Assembly: GCA_900766005.1 (NCBI GenBank)
Contig: CAAFTU010000099.1
Coordinates: 62,001-126,000 of the forward strand
Source: an uncultured Bacteroides sp.
Lineage (GTDB): Bacteria; Bacteroidota; Bacteroidia; Bacteroidales; Bacteroidaceae
Direction: 5' to 3'
Length of the DNA: 64,000 nt
In this document: one piece after another, positions 33,501 through 42,056 of the stretch
How positions within the stretch are numbered: position 1 is the stretch's first letter
Layout: every line of letters starts with the position of its first letter
Program-made: the position numbers and the translations under genes
Notes under the pieces: generated by a model
Databases searched by the model: none
Told to the model about the DNA's origin: nothing
The model's input: only the letters and a program-made list of their open reading frames with translations

Positions 33501-34988
33501 TTACAGAAAGAAACGGAGTTCTTCAGGCAAATAGCCGCTCCGAATCCGCCATTCCTGCGGATAAAGATTGTTGGCCCGGTTGCCGATGTTCTTCACAAAA
33601 CCCAACGGTACGTTGCGGTAGGTCAACAGCACAAAGCCGCGGGGAGCTTCCGCCGACAAAGTGATGGCTTCTTTCCGCAAGTAAGCAATGGCCTGTTCGT
33701 AGGACAAGTCTTCAGTGGGGAATGCCTCCGGACTCAACAGACCGGCACTCATCGCCAAGGCATGGTCGGGCAGCAAGTCTTTTCCTTTTACCTCGCCCAC
33801 CTTAACACCTGCCGATATCACCTTCAATGTTTGCTTGAGTGCAGTCACCTCATCGGCATACAGTTTCGGAATCAGACAAAGATTTGCCCCCTCTACCTCG
33901 CAGGAATATCCAGCTGCAATATCTTCTCTCAGCCAACTCTGGGCCAGACTGAGATGTTCTTTTTTCACCAATGCAGGCACCGCTCCCCCTTTTTTGTCCT
34001 TTTTCTTGGATACTTTGCTTTTGGAAGACCTGCAAGTGGTTTCAACGGCCTCTTCATCTGCCAGCGGCTTACGCAACGCAGCCAGGAAGAAGCCTTCGCC
34101 AGCCGTTTTATGAGGAAGAAAATGAAACACAGGCAAGGAATTGCCTTTGGCAGCCCGCAATTCTTCTTCCGCAACCGCAGAGGAAACAGAACTTTCTGCC
34201 AGCAAATCTCCGGTGAGTTGCCATTCATCATTCACAGTCAACGGCAAAGGTTCGGCACTGAACTCCTCACAAATCCAACGGACGTTCTCTTCATCCTCTT
34301 TCGTATTATATGTACATGTGCTATAAATCAGTATCCCTCCCGGCTTCAGCACCGGCCAGATGTCGGCAATGATCCGCCGCTGCCGCTGCCAGCAGATTTC
34401 CACATTCTCCGGACTCCATTCTTCAATGGCCACCGGGTCTTTGCGGAACATTCCCTCTCCCGAACAGGGAACATCGGTAAGAATCACATCAAAGGCAAAG
34501 GGCAAAGAAGCAAAATCGGCCGGATCATTGTTGGTCACCACGACATCCGGATGTCCCCACTTCGTGAGGTTCTCAGCCAAAATCTGCGAGCGGTTGCGCA
34601 TCACCTCATTGGCTACCAGCAAACTGCCTTCGGGCAATACGCTGCGGGCATGAGTGGACTTTCCGCCTGGAGCCGCACAAAGATCGAGCATGGTTACCGC
34701 ACCAGATACGTACTGACGAATTACTTGCTCCACAAACATGGACGAAGCTTCCTGCACATAATAGCACCCCGCATGAAAAAGAGGGTCAAACGTAAACGTG
34801 GGACGTTCTTCCAAATAAAAGCCCTGTGCCGACCAAGGCACCCGATGAGCCAGTTGCACAGACCATTTCGTCTGATTCAGACGGACACTCACAGGCGGTT
34901 CCTGTCCTAAGGCAACAGCCAGTTTTTCGTACTCCTCTTCTCCCAGCAAAGAGCGGGTATAAGCTATAAAAGATGCAGGTAAATTCAT
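33501..34988 (-). CDS. NOL1/NOP2/Sun-family rRNA m5C methyltransferase
   Basis: An RsmF-like protein of about 495 residues that methylates cytosine in 16S rRNA with SAM. The SAM domain carries LDLCAAPGGKSTH. The catalytic Cys pair lies in DVPCSGEGMFRKDP and IYSTCTYNTKEDEENV. The C-terminal part (about 290-495) has a Lys/Ser-rich linker and a PUA-like RNA-binding end (RGFVLLTYRNVPLGFVKNIGNR). I start at ATG 34988 (MNLPASFIAYTRSLLG); an in-frame TTG 24 bases upstream is less likely. Single-gene unit. Confidence 0.92.
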   Translation of the reverse strand: MNLPASFIAYTRSLLGEEEYEKLAVALGQEPPVSVRLNQTKWSVQLAHRVPWSAQGFYLEERPTFTFDPLFHAGCYYVQEASSMFVEQVIRQYVSGAVTMLDLCAAPGGKSTHARSVLPEGSLLVANEVMRNRSQILAENLTKWGHPDVVVTNNDPADFASLPFAFDVILTDVPCSGEGMFRKDPVAIEEWSPENVEICWQRQRRIIADIWPVLKPGGILIYSTCTYNTKEDEENVRWICEEFSAEPLPLTVNDEWQLTGDLLAESSVSSAVAEEELRAAKGNSLPVFHFLPHKTAGEGFFLAALRKPLADEEAVETTCRSSKSKVSKKKDKKGGAVPALVKKEHLSLAQSWLREDIAAGYSCEVEGANLCLIPKLYADEVTALKQTLKVISAGVKVGEVKGKDLLPDHALAMSAGLLSPEAFPTEDLSYEQAIAYLRKEAITLSAEAPRGFVLLTYRNVPLGFVKNIGNRANNLYPQEWRIRSGYLPEELRFFL

Positions 34989-35104
34989 TTTTCGTACATT
35001 ATTATGCCGCAAATATCAAAAATATTTTTCCCTTCTGCAACTTTACGCTCTGTTAAACAATAATAAATACCTCATCACAAGACCTCTCCAACGCAGTTAT
35101 GTTG

Positions 35105-35112
35105 TATCTTTG
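35105..35112 (+). promoter_or_regulatory. -7 box of the phospholipase-D-type synthase (TATCTTTG)
   Basis: An exact TAnnTTTG match 32 bp before the TTG start at 35145. Its position supports a start near 35145 rather than far downstream. Confidence 0.55.
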
Positions 35113-35144
35113 TCGGTCTGTAAACTAAAGAAAAGAAAAAAGTT

Positions 35145-36473
35145 TTGAGAGCAATTGCATTTTTTTTATGTCTATTTTTATCTTTCTGCCAGGTTCAGGC
35201 AGATGTCCAAAGCAGTCACACCACAGAAAATACCAACTGGCTATCAACAGATTCTATCTTTCTGCCCAATGATTCCGCAACCATAGCCAACGACTCCGTC
35301 TTTCTGCCCAGTGATTCCATTGTTCTGAATTATCTGAGAGAAGTGGGTGTTCCCGTTTCCGACAACAATCACATTACACTGCTGAAAAGCGGAGAAGAAA
35401 AATTCATTGACTTGTTTGAGGCCATCCGACAGGCCAAACATCATATCCATCTGGAGTATTTCAACTTCCGAAACGACTCCATTGCCAATGCCTTGTTCGA
35501 TTTACTGGCTGTCAAAGCCAAAGAAGGAGTGGAAGTACGGGCCTTGTTCGACGCATTCGGCAACTGGTCGAACGACCAGCCGCTGAAAAAGAAACATTTG
35601 AGAAAAATCCGCCAACAAGGCATCGAGATTGTGAAATTCGACCCCTTCAAGTTTCCCTATATCAACCATGCCATTCACCGCGATCACCGCAAAATTGTTG
35701 TCATCGACGGAAAGGTGGCCTATACCGGCGGAATGAACATTGCCGACTACTACATCAAGGGATTGCCCGCTATCGGCGAATGGAGGGATATGCACATGCG
35801 TATTGAAGGAGACGTAGTAAATACCCTGCAGGAAATTTTCCTGACCATGTGGAACAAAGAGACGAAACAGCACATCGGCGGAGAGGCGTATTTCCCGCTG
35901 CAGCAGTCCAAGAGTGATGAGAGAAACATGTTGGTGGCCATTGTAGACCGCACCCCTCGGAAAACACCGTGGACACTGGGACGGGCTTATGCCAAATCCA
36001 TAGAAGAAGCACAGGACAACATCAACATCATTACTCCGTATTATGTGCCGACCAAAATCATCACCAAGGCGCTGAAACGCACGTTGAAAAAAGGTATCCA
36101 GGTCACCATCATGGTGTCTTCGGCCTCTGATATTCCGTTTACTCCGGAAGCTGCACTATACAAACTACACAAACTGATGAAAAAGGGAGCCCATGTGTTT
36201 CTTTACAACGGAGGATTCCATCACTCTAAAATCATGATGGTAGACAACCGGTTCTGTACGGTGGGTACAGCCAACCTCAACAGCCGGAGTCTGCGTTATG
36301 ACTATGAGACCAATGCATTTATCTTCAACCGGGAAGTCACCGAAGAACTGAATGAAATGTTTGCCGAAGACCTGAAAAACTGTACGCCTCTGACACCGGA
36401 ATACTGGAAAAAGCGTTCAGCCTGGAAGAAATTCGTGGGCTGGTTTGCCAATTTATTGGGCCCGTTTATGTAA
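35145..36473 (+). CDS. Cardiolipin-synthase-like phospholipase D protein, exported
   Basis: A 442-residue protein with two H-x-K-x4-D active-site motifs: HRKIVVID near residue 182 and HSKIMMVD near 365. The second is followed by GTANLNSRSLRYDYETNAFIF, the cardiolipin synthase pattern. It would join two phosphatidylglycerol molecules or hydrolyse phosphodiesters. Unusually, the N terminus is a signal peptide rather than two membrane helices. The following stretch (about 32-62) has three imperfect NDS/PSDS-type repeats. The only usable start is TTG 35145, since TAA lies in frame at 35121. Confidence 0.88.
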   Translation: MRAIAFFLCLFLSFCQVQADVQSSHTTENTNWLSTDSIFLPNDSATIANDSVFLPSDSIVLNYLREVGVPVSDNNHITLLKSGEEKFIDLFEAIRQAKHHIHLEYFNFRNDSIANALFDLLAVKAKEGVEVRALFDAFGNWSNDQPLKKKHLRKIRQQGIEIVKFDPFKFPYINHAIHRDHRKIVVIDGKVAYTGGMNIADYYIKGLPAIGEWRDMHMRIEGDVVNTLQEIFLTMWNKETKQHIGGEAYFPLQQSKSDERNMLVAIVDRTPRKTPWTLGRAYAKSIEEAQDNINIITPYYVPTKIITKALKRTLKKGIQVTIMVSSASDIPFTPEAALYKLHKLMKKGAHVFLYNGGFHHSKIMMVDNRFCTVGTANLNSRSLRYDYETNAFIFNREVTEELNEMFAEDLKNCTPLTPEYWKKRSAWKKFVGWFANLLGPFM

Positions 36474-36490
36474 CTCTCCACTGAATTATG

Positions 36491-36498
36491 TAACTTTG
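36491..36498 (+). promoter_or_regulatory. -7 box of thyA-folA (TAACTTTG)
   Basis: A TAnnTTTG match 23 bp before the thyA ATG, directly after the stop of the preceding gene. Confidence 0.5.
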
Positions 36499-36521
36499 CC
36501 CACCGAATCAACTCATCATAT

Positions 36522-37316
36522 ATGAAGCAATATCTGGATTTAGTCAATCGTGTGCTGACAGAAGGTACGGAAAAAAGTGACCGTACGGGAACGGGAACCA
36601 TCAGTGTTTTCGGACATCAAATGCGTTTTAACCTGGAAGAAGGATTTCCTTGTCTGACAACCAAAAAGCTGCATCTCAAGTCCATCATTTATGAGCTGCT
36701 CTGGTTTCTGAAAGGAGATACCAACGTGAAGTATCTGCAGGAACATGGAGTGCGCATCTGGAATGAATGGGCAGACGAGAATGGTGATTTGGGACATATC
36801 TACGGATACCAGTGGCGCTCATGGCCAAATTACGACGGCGGCTTCATCGACCAGATAACTGAGGCGGTGGAAACCATCAAAAAGAATCCGGACTCCCGCC
36901 GCATCATCGTGAGTGCCTGGAATGTGGCAGACCTGGACAACATGAATCTTCCGCCCTGCCATGCCTTTTTCCAGTTCTACGTAGCCAACGGACGGCTGAG
37001 CCTACAGCTCTATCAGCGCAGTGCTGACATTTTTCTAGGTGTTCCTTTCAACATCGCTTCCTATGCGCTGTTGCTGCAGATGATGGCTCAGGTCACAGGA
37101 CTAAAAGCAGGCGACTTTGTACACACGCTGGGAGACGCCCATATTTATCTGAACCACTTGGAACAGGTGAAGCTGCAGCTGACTCGTGAACCACGCCCGT
37201 TGCCGCAAATGAAGATCAATCCGGAAGTGAAAAATATCTTTGACTTTCAGTTTGAAGATTTCGAATTAGTAAACTACAATCCGCATCCGCACATCGCCGG
37301 TGTGGTAGCTGTATAA
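36522..37316 (+). CDS. thyA: Thymidylate synthase
   Basis: A 264-residue ThyA, the same length as the E. coli enzyme. It methylates dUMP to dTMP using 5,10-methylene-tetrahydrofolate. The catalytic nucleophile is Cys146 in LPPCHAFFQFYV, phosphate-binding Arg residues are in DSRRIIVSAWN, and QRSADIFLGVPFNIASYALL is the dUMP pocket. It is followed after 11 bp by folA, which regenerates tetrahydrofolate from the dihydrofolate ThyA produces. Confidence 0.98.
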   Translation: MKQYLDLVNRVLTEGTEKSDRTGTGTISVFGHQMRFNLEEGFPCLTTKKLHLKSIIYELLWFLKGDTNVKYLQEHGVRIWNEWADENGDLGHIYGYQWRSWPNYDGGFIDQITEAVETIKKNPDSRRIIVSAWNVADLDNMNLPPCHAFFQFYVANGRLSLQLYQRSADIFLGVPFNIASYALLLQMMAQVTGLKAGDFVHTLGDAHIYLNHLEQVKLQLTREPRPLPQMKINPEVKNIFDFQFEDFELVNYNPHPHIAGVVAV

Positions 37317-37327
37317 ACAGAAAAAAG

Positions 37328-37822
37328 ATGAGCAAAATATCCATCATTGCTGCGATAGACCGCCGAATGGCTATCGGCTTTCAGAACAAACTGCTATTTT
37401 GGCTGCCCAATGACTTGAAACGCTTCAAAGCGCTTACAACTGGACACACCATTCTGATGGGGAGAAAAACATTTGAATCGCTCCCCAAAGGCGCACTGCC
37501 CAACCGCCGCAACATCGTGTTGTCTTCTCATCCCGAAACCAAATGTGAAGGGGCAGAAGTCTTTACTTCCATCGAAGCTGCATTGCAACATTGCGGAGAA
37601 GAAGAACATATATATATCATTGGAGGAGCCAGCATTTATCGCCAGGCACTTCCGCTGACGGATGAACTCTGCCTGACAGAAATCGACGACACGGCTCCTG
37701 AAGCGGATGCTTACTTCCCGGATTTTTCATCCGACGAATGGCAAGAAAAAAGCAGAGAAGTTCATCCGGCGGATGAAAAACATCTCTGCTCTTATGCTTT
37801 TGTAGACTATATCAGAAAATAA
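37328..37822 (+). CDS. folA: Dihydrofolate reductase
   Basis: A 164-residue NADPH-dependent reductase restoring tetrahydrofolate. Landmarks are ISIIAAIDRRMAIGFQNKLLFWLPNDLKRFKALT, with the substrate-binding Asp in PNDLKRFK, GHTILMGRKTFESL, and IYIIGGASIYRQALPL. The Met20-loop tryptophan region reads LFWLPNDL. It is second gene of the thyA-folA pair. Confidence 0.96.
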   Translation: MSKISIIAAIDRRMAIGFQNKLLFWLPNDLKRFKALTTGHTILMGRKTFESLPKGALPNRRNIVLSSHPETKCEGAEVFTSIEAALQHCGEEEHIYIIGGASIYRQALPLTDELCLTEIDDTAPEADAYFPDFSSDEWQEKSREVHPADEKHLCSYAFVDYIRK

Positions 37823-37824
37823 AA

Positions 37825-37848
37825 GCCGGCTTGAATACGCAAACCGGC
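37825..37848. terminator. Weak stem-loop between convergent folA and the Lrp-family gene
   Basis: A stem of five G/C pairs plus three more after one mismatch (37825-37833 with 37840-37848) has a 6-nt loop. There is no strong T-run, so it may only partly terminate. Confidence 0.35.
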
Positions 37849-37855
37849 ACCACAT

Positions 37856-38332
37856 TTATTCTTCGTCTTCTTCCACCAAGATCGGCATCTGCCTCTTAAT
37901 AGCTTCGTGGAAAGAAATCAATGTTTCCGTCCGTGCCAATCCCAGCGGCTGCAACTTGTCATGAATGATACTCAGCAAGTGGTGATTGTTTCTGGCATAA
38001 ATCTTGATGAACATGTCATACTTTCCTGTTGTGAAATGACACTCCACTACCTCCGGAATAGCTTCGAGTGCTTTTGTCACTAAGTCAAAAGATTCAGGGT
38101 CCTTCAAATAGATGCCAATATAAGCACAAGTCTCATATCCCACCTTCTCAGGGTCAATGATATATTCCGAACCTTTCAATATACCCAAATTGGTCAGTTT
38201 CTGAATACGTTGATGAATGGCGGCGCCTGACACATTACAAGCTCTTGCCACTTCCAAAAACGGAATACGTGCATTTCCTGCAATCAGTTTAAGAATCTGT
38301 TCATCTAAAGTATCTAATTGATGATGTCCCAT
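37856..38332 (-). CDS. Lrp/AsnC-family transcriptional regulator
   Basis: A 158-residue regulator. The N-terminal helix-turn-helix is LDTLDEQILKLIAGNARIPFLEVARACNVSGAAIHQRIQKL. The C-terminal RAM domain carries ETCAYIGIYLKDPESFDLV and FTTGKYDMFIKIYARNNHHLL, which binds an amino acid or effector in related proteins. The target genes are not evident. Its promoter box faces that of the M64 peptidase gene, so that gene or the regulator itself may be a target. Confidence 0.93.
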   Translation of the reverse strand: MGHHQLDTLDEQILKLIAGNARIPFLEVARACNVSGAAIHQRIQKLTNLGILKGSEYIIDPEKVGYETCAYIGIYLKDPESFDLVTKALEAIPEVVECHFTTGKYDMFIKIYARNNHHLLSIIHDKLQPLGLARTETLISFHEAIKRQMPILVEEDEE

Positions 38333-38370
38333 TTTTTATCAATTTGTTTTATTCTAATCTATTATTTACG

Positions 38371-38378
38371 CAAAGTTA
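38371..38378 (-). promoter_or_regulatory. -7 box of the Lrp-family gene (TAACTTTG)
   Basis: A TAnnTTTG match on the minus strand, 38 bp before the ATG. Confidence 0.5.
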
Positions 38379-38451
38379 GCGATTTTCTCTCAACAAATGA
38401 TGGGATCTATTACTTTTATTAACATATAGATAGTTAATCAACAATAATTTG

Positions 38452-38459
38452 TATCTTTG
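38452..38459 (+). promoter_or_regulatory. -7 box of the M64 peptidase gene (TATCTTTG)
   Basis: An exact consensus match 20 bp before the ATG at 38480. Confidence 0.55.
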
Positions 38460-38479
38460 CAGAAACTAAAATCACGTAT

Positions 38480-39757
38480 ATGAAAAAGATTGCTTGCATC
38501 GCATTTCTGCTGCTCACATTCACAAATTCTTACGCTCAAAAATTTGAGGATTACTTTGAAAACAAAACACTTCGCGTTGACTATATCTTTACCGGAAATG
38601 CCAAGCAGCAGGCCATCTATCTGGATGAACTCTCACAGCTCCCTTCATGGGCCGGCCGACAACATCATCTGGACGAATTGCCGCTGGAAGGAAACGGACA
38701 GGTTATTGTCAAAGACTTGTCTACTAAAAAGTGCATCTACAAAACTTCATTTTCGTCCCTGTTCCAAGAATGGCTGACGACCGATGAAGCCAAAGAAACA
38801 GCCAAAGGTTTTGAGAATTCCTTTTTGCTGCCCTACCCCAAACAGCCGGTAGAAGTGGAGGTGAGACTTTATTCGTATCAGCGCCAGATAACGGCAAGCC
38901 TAAAACATATGGTGAAGCCAGACGATATCCTGATTCATAAACGCGGCACGTCGCACGTAAACCCTCACCGGTATGTACACCGGAGCGGTAATGAACAGCA
39001 GTGCATCGACGTGGCTATTCTGGCCGAAGGCTATACCGAACAGGAAATGGACGTGTTCTACAGAGATGCCGAAGAGACCTGCAAAAGCCTTTTCTCGCAC
39101 GAACCGTTCCAGTCAATGAAAAATAAATTCAACATAGTAGCTGTGGCAGCTCCTTCAACCGACAGCGGTGTGAGTGTGCCTCGCGAGAACCTATGGAAGA
39201 AGACAGCCGTACACTCGCACTTTGACACATTCTACTCAGAACGCTACCTCACAACCAGCAGAGTAAAATCTATTCATAATGCATTAGCTGGCATTCCGTA
39301 CGAGCACATCATTATTTTAGCCAATACAGACGTCTACGGCGGCGGAGGAATCTACAATTCATACACCCTTACCACAGCACATCATCCCATGTTCAAGCCC
39401 GTGGTAGTGCATGAATTTGGCCATAGTTTCGGCGGACTGGCAGATGAATATTTTTACGAAAACGATACGATGACAGACACTTATCCGCTGGATATCGAAC
39501 CCTGGGAACAGAATATTTCTACCTTGGTCACTTTTGCAGCCAAATGGAAAGATATGCTTCCTGAGAATACCCCCATCCCCACACCTGTCAAACAACACTC
39601 TTTCTACAAAGTGGGAGTTTATGAGGGTGGCGGCTACTCGGCAAAAGGCATTTACCGACCGGCATACGACTGCCGCATGAAAACAAACGAACATCCGGCT
39701 TTCTGTCCAGTATGCCAGCGCGCACTGAAACGCATCATTGAATTCTATGTTCCTTGA
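38480..39757 (+). CDS. M64-family metallopeptidase, exported
   Basis: A 425-residue protein with a signal peptide (KKIACIAFLLLTFTNSYAQ), an N-terminal beta-rich M64 pro/binding domain, and a catalytic domain. The zinc motif is complete: His311, Glu312 and His315 in VVHEFGHSFGGLADEYFY. The C terminus has a Cys-rich segment (DCRMKTNEHPAFCPVCQRAL). M64 is named after an IgA1-cleaving clostridial protease, but Bacteroides members are common and IgA cleavage should not be assumed. The protein probably acts in the periplasm or outside the cell. Confidence 0.9.
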   Translation: MKKIACIAFLLLTFTNSYAQKFEDYFENKTLRVDYIFTGNAKQQAIYLDELSQLPSWAGRQHHLDELPLEGNGQVIVKDLSTKKCIYKTSFSSLFQEWLTTDEAKETAKGFENSFLLPYPKQPVEVEVRLYSYQRQITASLKHMVKPDDILIHKRGTSHVNPHRYVHRSGNEQQCIDVAILAEGYTEQEMDVFYRDAEETCKSLFSHEPFQSMKNKFNIVAVAAPSTDSGVSVPRENLWKKTAVHSHFDTFYSERYLTTSRVKSIHNALAGIPYEHIIILANTDVYGGGGIYNSYTLTTAHHPMFKPVVVHEFGHSFGGLADEYFYENDTMTDTYPLDIEPWEQNISTLVTFAAKWKDMLPENTPIPTPVKQHSFYKVGVYEGGGYSAKGIYRPAYDCRMKTNEHPAFCPVCQRALKRIIEFYVP

Positions 39758-39798
39758 GAAAAGGCAATATATTGTTTTAACTTAAAAAACCAAACTTA

Positions 39799-40335
39799 AT
39801 GATTAAATTACAACGAATCAAAACAGCAGATGTAGACTTGTATCAGTTCATGGAGAATCTGATTACCACTGCTTTCCCTGCAGAAGAATACCGTGCTTTG
39901 GAACAGTTGAGAGAATATACAGACAAAGTGGAACTGTTTCACAACAATGTCATCCTGGAGGACGAGCAGCCTATCGGTCTATTGACCTACTGGAATTTCG
40001 GAGAATTCTATTATATTGAACATTTTGCCACAGACCCCTCCATGAGAAACGGAGGATATGGAAAAAAGACACTGGAATATGTATGCACACAGCTTGGCAA
40101 ACCCATCGTCTTGGAAGTGGAACGTCCTGAAGAGGAAATGGCTATCAGACGCATCGGATTCTATCAACGCCAAGGATTCAAACTTTGGAAAAACGACTAT
40201 TTGCAACCCCCATACAAGGAAGGCGATGATTTCCTCCCCTTGTATATCATGGCCCATGGAGACTTGAATCCAGATACAGACTACGAAACTGTGAAAAATA
40301 AAATCCACCGGTTTGTCTACGGAGTGAAGGAATAA
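39799..40335 (+). CDS. GNAT-family N-acetyltransferase
   Basis: A 178-residue acetyltransferase with the acetyl-CoA loop in FATDPSMRNGGYGKKTLEYV, the GNAT motif A, and the motif B strand GFYQRQGFKLWKNDY. The substrate is unknown. The start MIKLQRIKTADVDLYQFM is typical of uncharacterised Bacteroides GNATs. It lies 41 bp after the M64 peptidase gene and ends before a strong two-way terminator. Confidence 0.88.
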   Translation: MIKLQRIKTADVDLYQFMENLITTAFPAEEYRALEQLREYTDKVELFHNNVILEDEQPIGLLTYWNFGEFYYIEHFATDPSMRNGGYGKKTLEYVCTQLGKPIVLEVERPEEEMAIRRIGFYQRQGFKLWKNDYLQPPYKEGDDFLPLYIMAHGDLNPDTDYETVKNKIHRFVYGVKE

Positions 40336-40404
40336 TCACATATTAGCAATATATTACCCAAAGAGAAAAGAACTATTCATCACTGCTTTGAGAAAGTACA
40401 TAAA

Positions 40405-40440
40405 AAAGAAAGGCTTCCTACAATAGGAAGCCTTTCTTTT
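40405..40440. terminator. Bidirectional terminator between the GNAT gene and exbD
   Basis: A perfect 16-bp stem (40405-40420 with 40424-40439) with a 3-nt loop is flanked by A-runs and T-runs on the two sides. Confidence 0.9.
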
Positions 40441-40455
40441 TATATAGAGAATTAA

Positions 40456-40929
40456 CTATTTGTTTTCACCACGTTTAGTAGCAGAGTAGTTAATCTTCAA
40501 AGCATAAGATTTTCTAAGAGCATTCTTAACGTCTGTTACAATACCCATCTTAGTCTTTTGGTCTACTTTCAAAGATACAGTCATTTTAGCTGCATCACCT
40601 TCACTCATGCTCGCACGTTCCTGGAAGATGAAGTCTTGTACTTCGCTAACTTCAGCATAGCTGTCGTTCAGCTGAATACGACTTTCAGTACCCATTTTAG
40701 CGCGATATTCTTGAGTAGGTTCACCTACATAAATGAATGTCACCAATGATTTCTTCTCCAGTTTTTCGAGTTCAGTACCTTGCGGAAGTGTAAACTGCAC
40801 CTTTAATGTTACCTCACGCATTGTTGTTACAATCATAAAGAAGAACAACAAGGTAAAGATAAGGTCAGGCAACGAAGAAGTATTCAATGCCGGCATTTCA
40901 CGTTTACCAGTCTTATTAAATTTTCCCAT
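40456..40929 (-). CDS. exbD: ExbD/TolR-type energy-transduction protein (second copy)
   Basis: A 157-residue protein with a short cytoplasmic tail, one membrane helix (LPDLIFTLLFFFMIVTTM, with the proton-carrying Asp), and a periplasmic domain. It is the last of four genes in the ExbB operon and starts 3 bp after the larger ExbD. Together with ExbB it uses the proton gradient to drive TonB-dependent outer-membrane transporters. Two different ExbD proteins in tandem are usual in Bacteroidetes. Confidence 0.92.
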   Translation of the reverse strand: MGKFNKTGKREMPALNTSSLPDLIFTLLFFFMIVTTMREVTLKVQFTLPQGTELEKLEKKSLVTFIYVGEPTQEYRAKMGTESRIQLNDSYAEVSEVQDFIFQERASMSEGDAAKMTVSLKVDQKTKMGIVTDVKNALRKSYALKINYSATKRGENK

Positions 40930-40932
40930 TAC

Positions 40933-41526
40933 TTACTTCTTTTTTTCTCCGTATTTTTTAGGTTCTGCCTCAGAAATTCGTTGCGGATAAATTTCACGGA
41001 TAGCTTTTTGCTGGTCATCGCTCAATTCTGCATAATCTGCACCGAATTTTTCATTAGCCAACTCATTTCTCAACTCATTGTATGCAGCAACCAATTCGTT
41101 CTGCACACTGATATATGCCTGATAAGAAGAACCACGGTCGTTCTGCAAAGAAATTACGTGCTTGTCGTTCACCAAATATGTTCCGAAGAATTCCACATTT
41201 TTCTGTGTCTTTTCGGGCATATTTTCAGCGTTGTTGACATTAGCAATAAATTCTTTAGCTTTTTCTCTCAGCTGCTCAACACCGATATAATCATTACCGC
41301 ACATCAAAGCATCATCTTTATTCAGATAAACCTGCAAAATGTTACGTTCTTTGATCTTATCGGCGGTATCTGTATTTTCTTCTTCTGGTGGCGGAGGCAA
41401 AAGTCTTGCCAAACCACGGTCTGTATCCATTGATGTTGTAATCAAGAAGAAAATCAGCAACAAGAAAGCGATATCCGCCGTAGAACTTGAGTTAATATCA
41501 GGAACTTTTCTTTTTCCTTTTGCCAT
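40933..41526 (-). CDS. exbD: ExbD/TolR-type protein, larger paralogue
   Basis: A 197-residue ExbD homologue. The tail GKRKVPDINSSSTADIAFLLLIFFLITTSMD contains the membrane helix with its conserved Asp. The periplasmic region is longer than in the second copy and has a charged helical insert (about 75-185). A C-terminal Lys-rich end is present. It sits between the small membrane protein gene and the second exbD. Why two ExbD paralogues are kept is not known. Confidence 0.92.
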   Translation of the reverse strand: MAKGKRKVPDINSSSTADIAFLLLIFFLITTSMDTDRGLARLLPPPPEEENTDTADKIKERNILQVYLNKDDALMCGNDYIGVEQLREKAKEFIANVNNAENMPEKTQKNVEFFGTYLVNDKHVISLQNDRGSSYQAYISVQNELVAAYNELRNELANEKFGADYAELSDDQQKAIREIYPQRISEAEPKKYGEKKK

Positions 41527-41564
41527 TTTGAATACTTATTAAGATTGAGTTTCCTCAATATTGA

Positions 41565-42050
41565 TTATGATAATTTTTTCTTAATTCCACTTGCGATGAT
41601 AGCTACGATAGTGATCAACAGCAATGCGTAAATAGAGAAAAGGAACATATCAGTCAATTTCAGCCAAAAAGGAACGTTATCAGTACCGCTGTAACCCGGA
41701 ATCTGCAATGTAGTGCTGTCACCCATTGCCCAAGAAATACCAAGAACAGCAACTAAAAGAACCAAACCAAGCAAAGATTTCACTGCGTTAGCAGGGCTGT
41801 CTTTGAAAGCTGCTCCAAATTGGAACACAGCAGCCAGCAGAGTAGCAGCAACAGCAAGACCTAACAATACATAGATAAGCATCAACAGAGCGTTAGTGTA
41901 TGCAGGTTGCCACATTTCTGGATCTACTCCTGCGATGACATCCGCGCCTTGAGCATCTCCACCGAAGTAGAACAGCCCCAGAACAACGAGGATGATAGCA
42001 AACATCGCATAAAGAGCATAATACGATATTTTATATGTTAACTTACTCAT
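41565..42050 (-). CDS. Membrane protein between exbB and exbD, unknown
   Basis: A 161-residue protein with three clear hydrophobic segments (about 12-30, 52-76, 90-108) and a fourth at 130-155. No catalytic motif was seen. It starts 6 bp after exbB and precedes exbD by 38 bp on the same strand, so it is probably a fixed partner of the proton channel in Bacteroidales. I do not recognise a named family. It could be an accessory subunit or a membrane scaffold. Confidence 0.75.
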   Translation of the reverse strand: MSKLTYKISYYALYAMFAIILVVLGLFYFGGDAQGADVIAGVDPEMWQPAYTNALLMLIYVLLGLAVAATLLAAVFQFGAAFKDSPANAVKSLLGLVLLVAVLGISWAMGDSTTLQIPGYSGTDNVPFWLKLTDMFLFSIYALLLITIVAIIASGIKKKLS

Positions 42051-42056
42051 CTCGAA

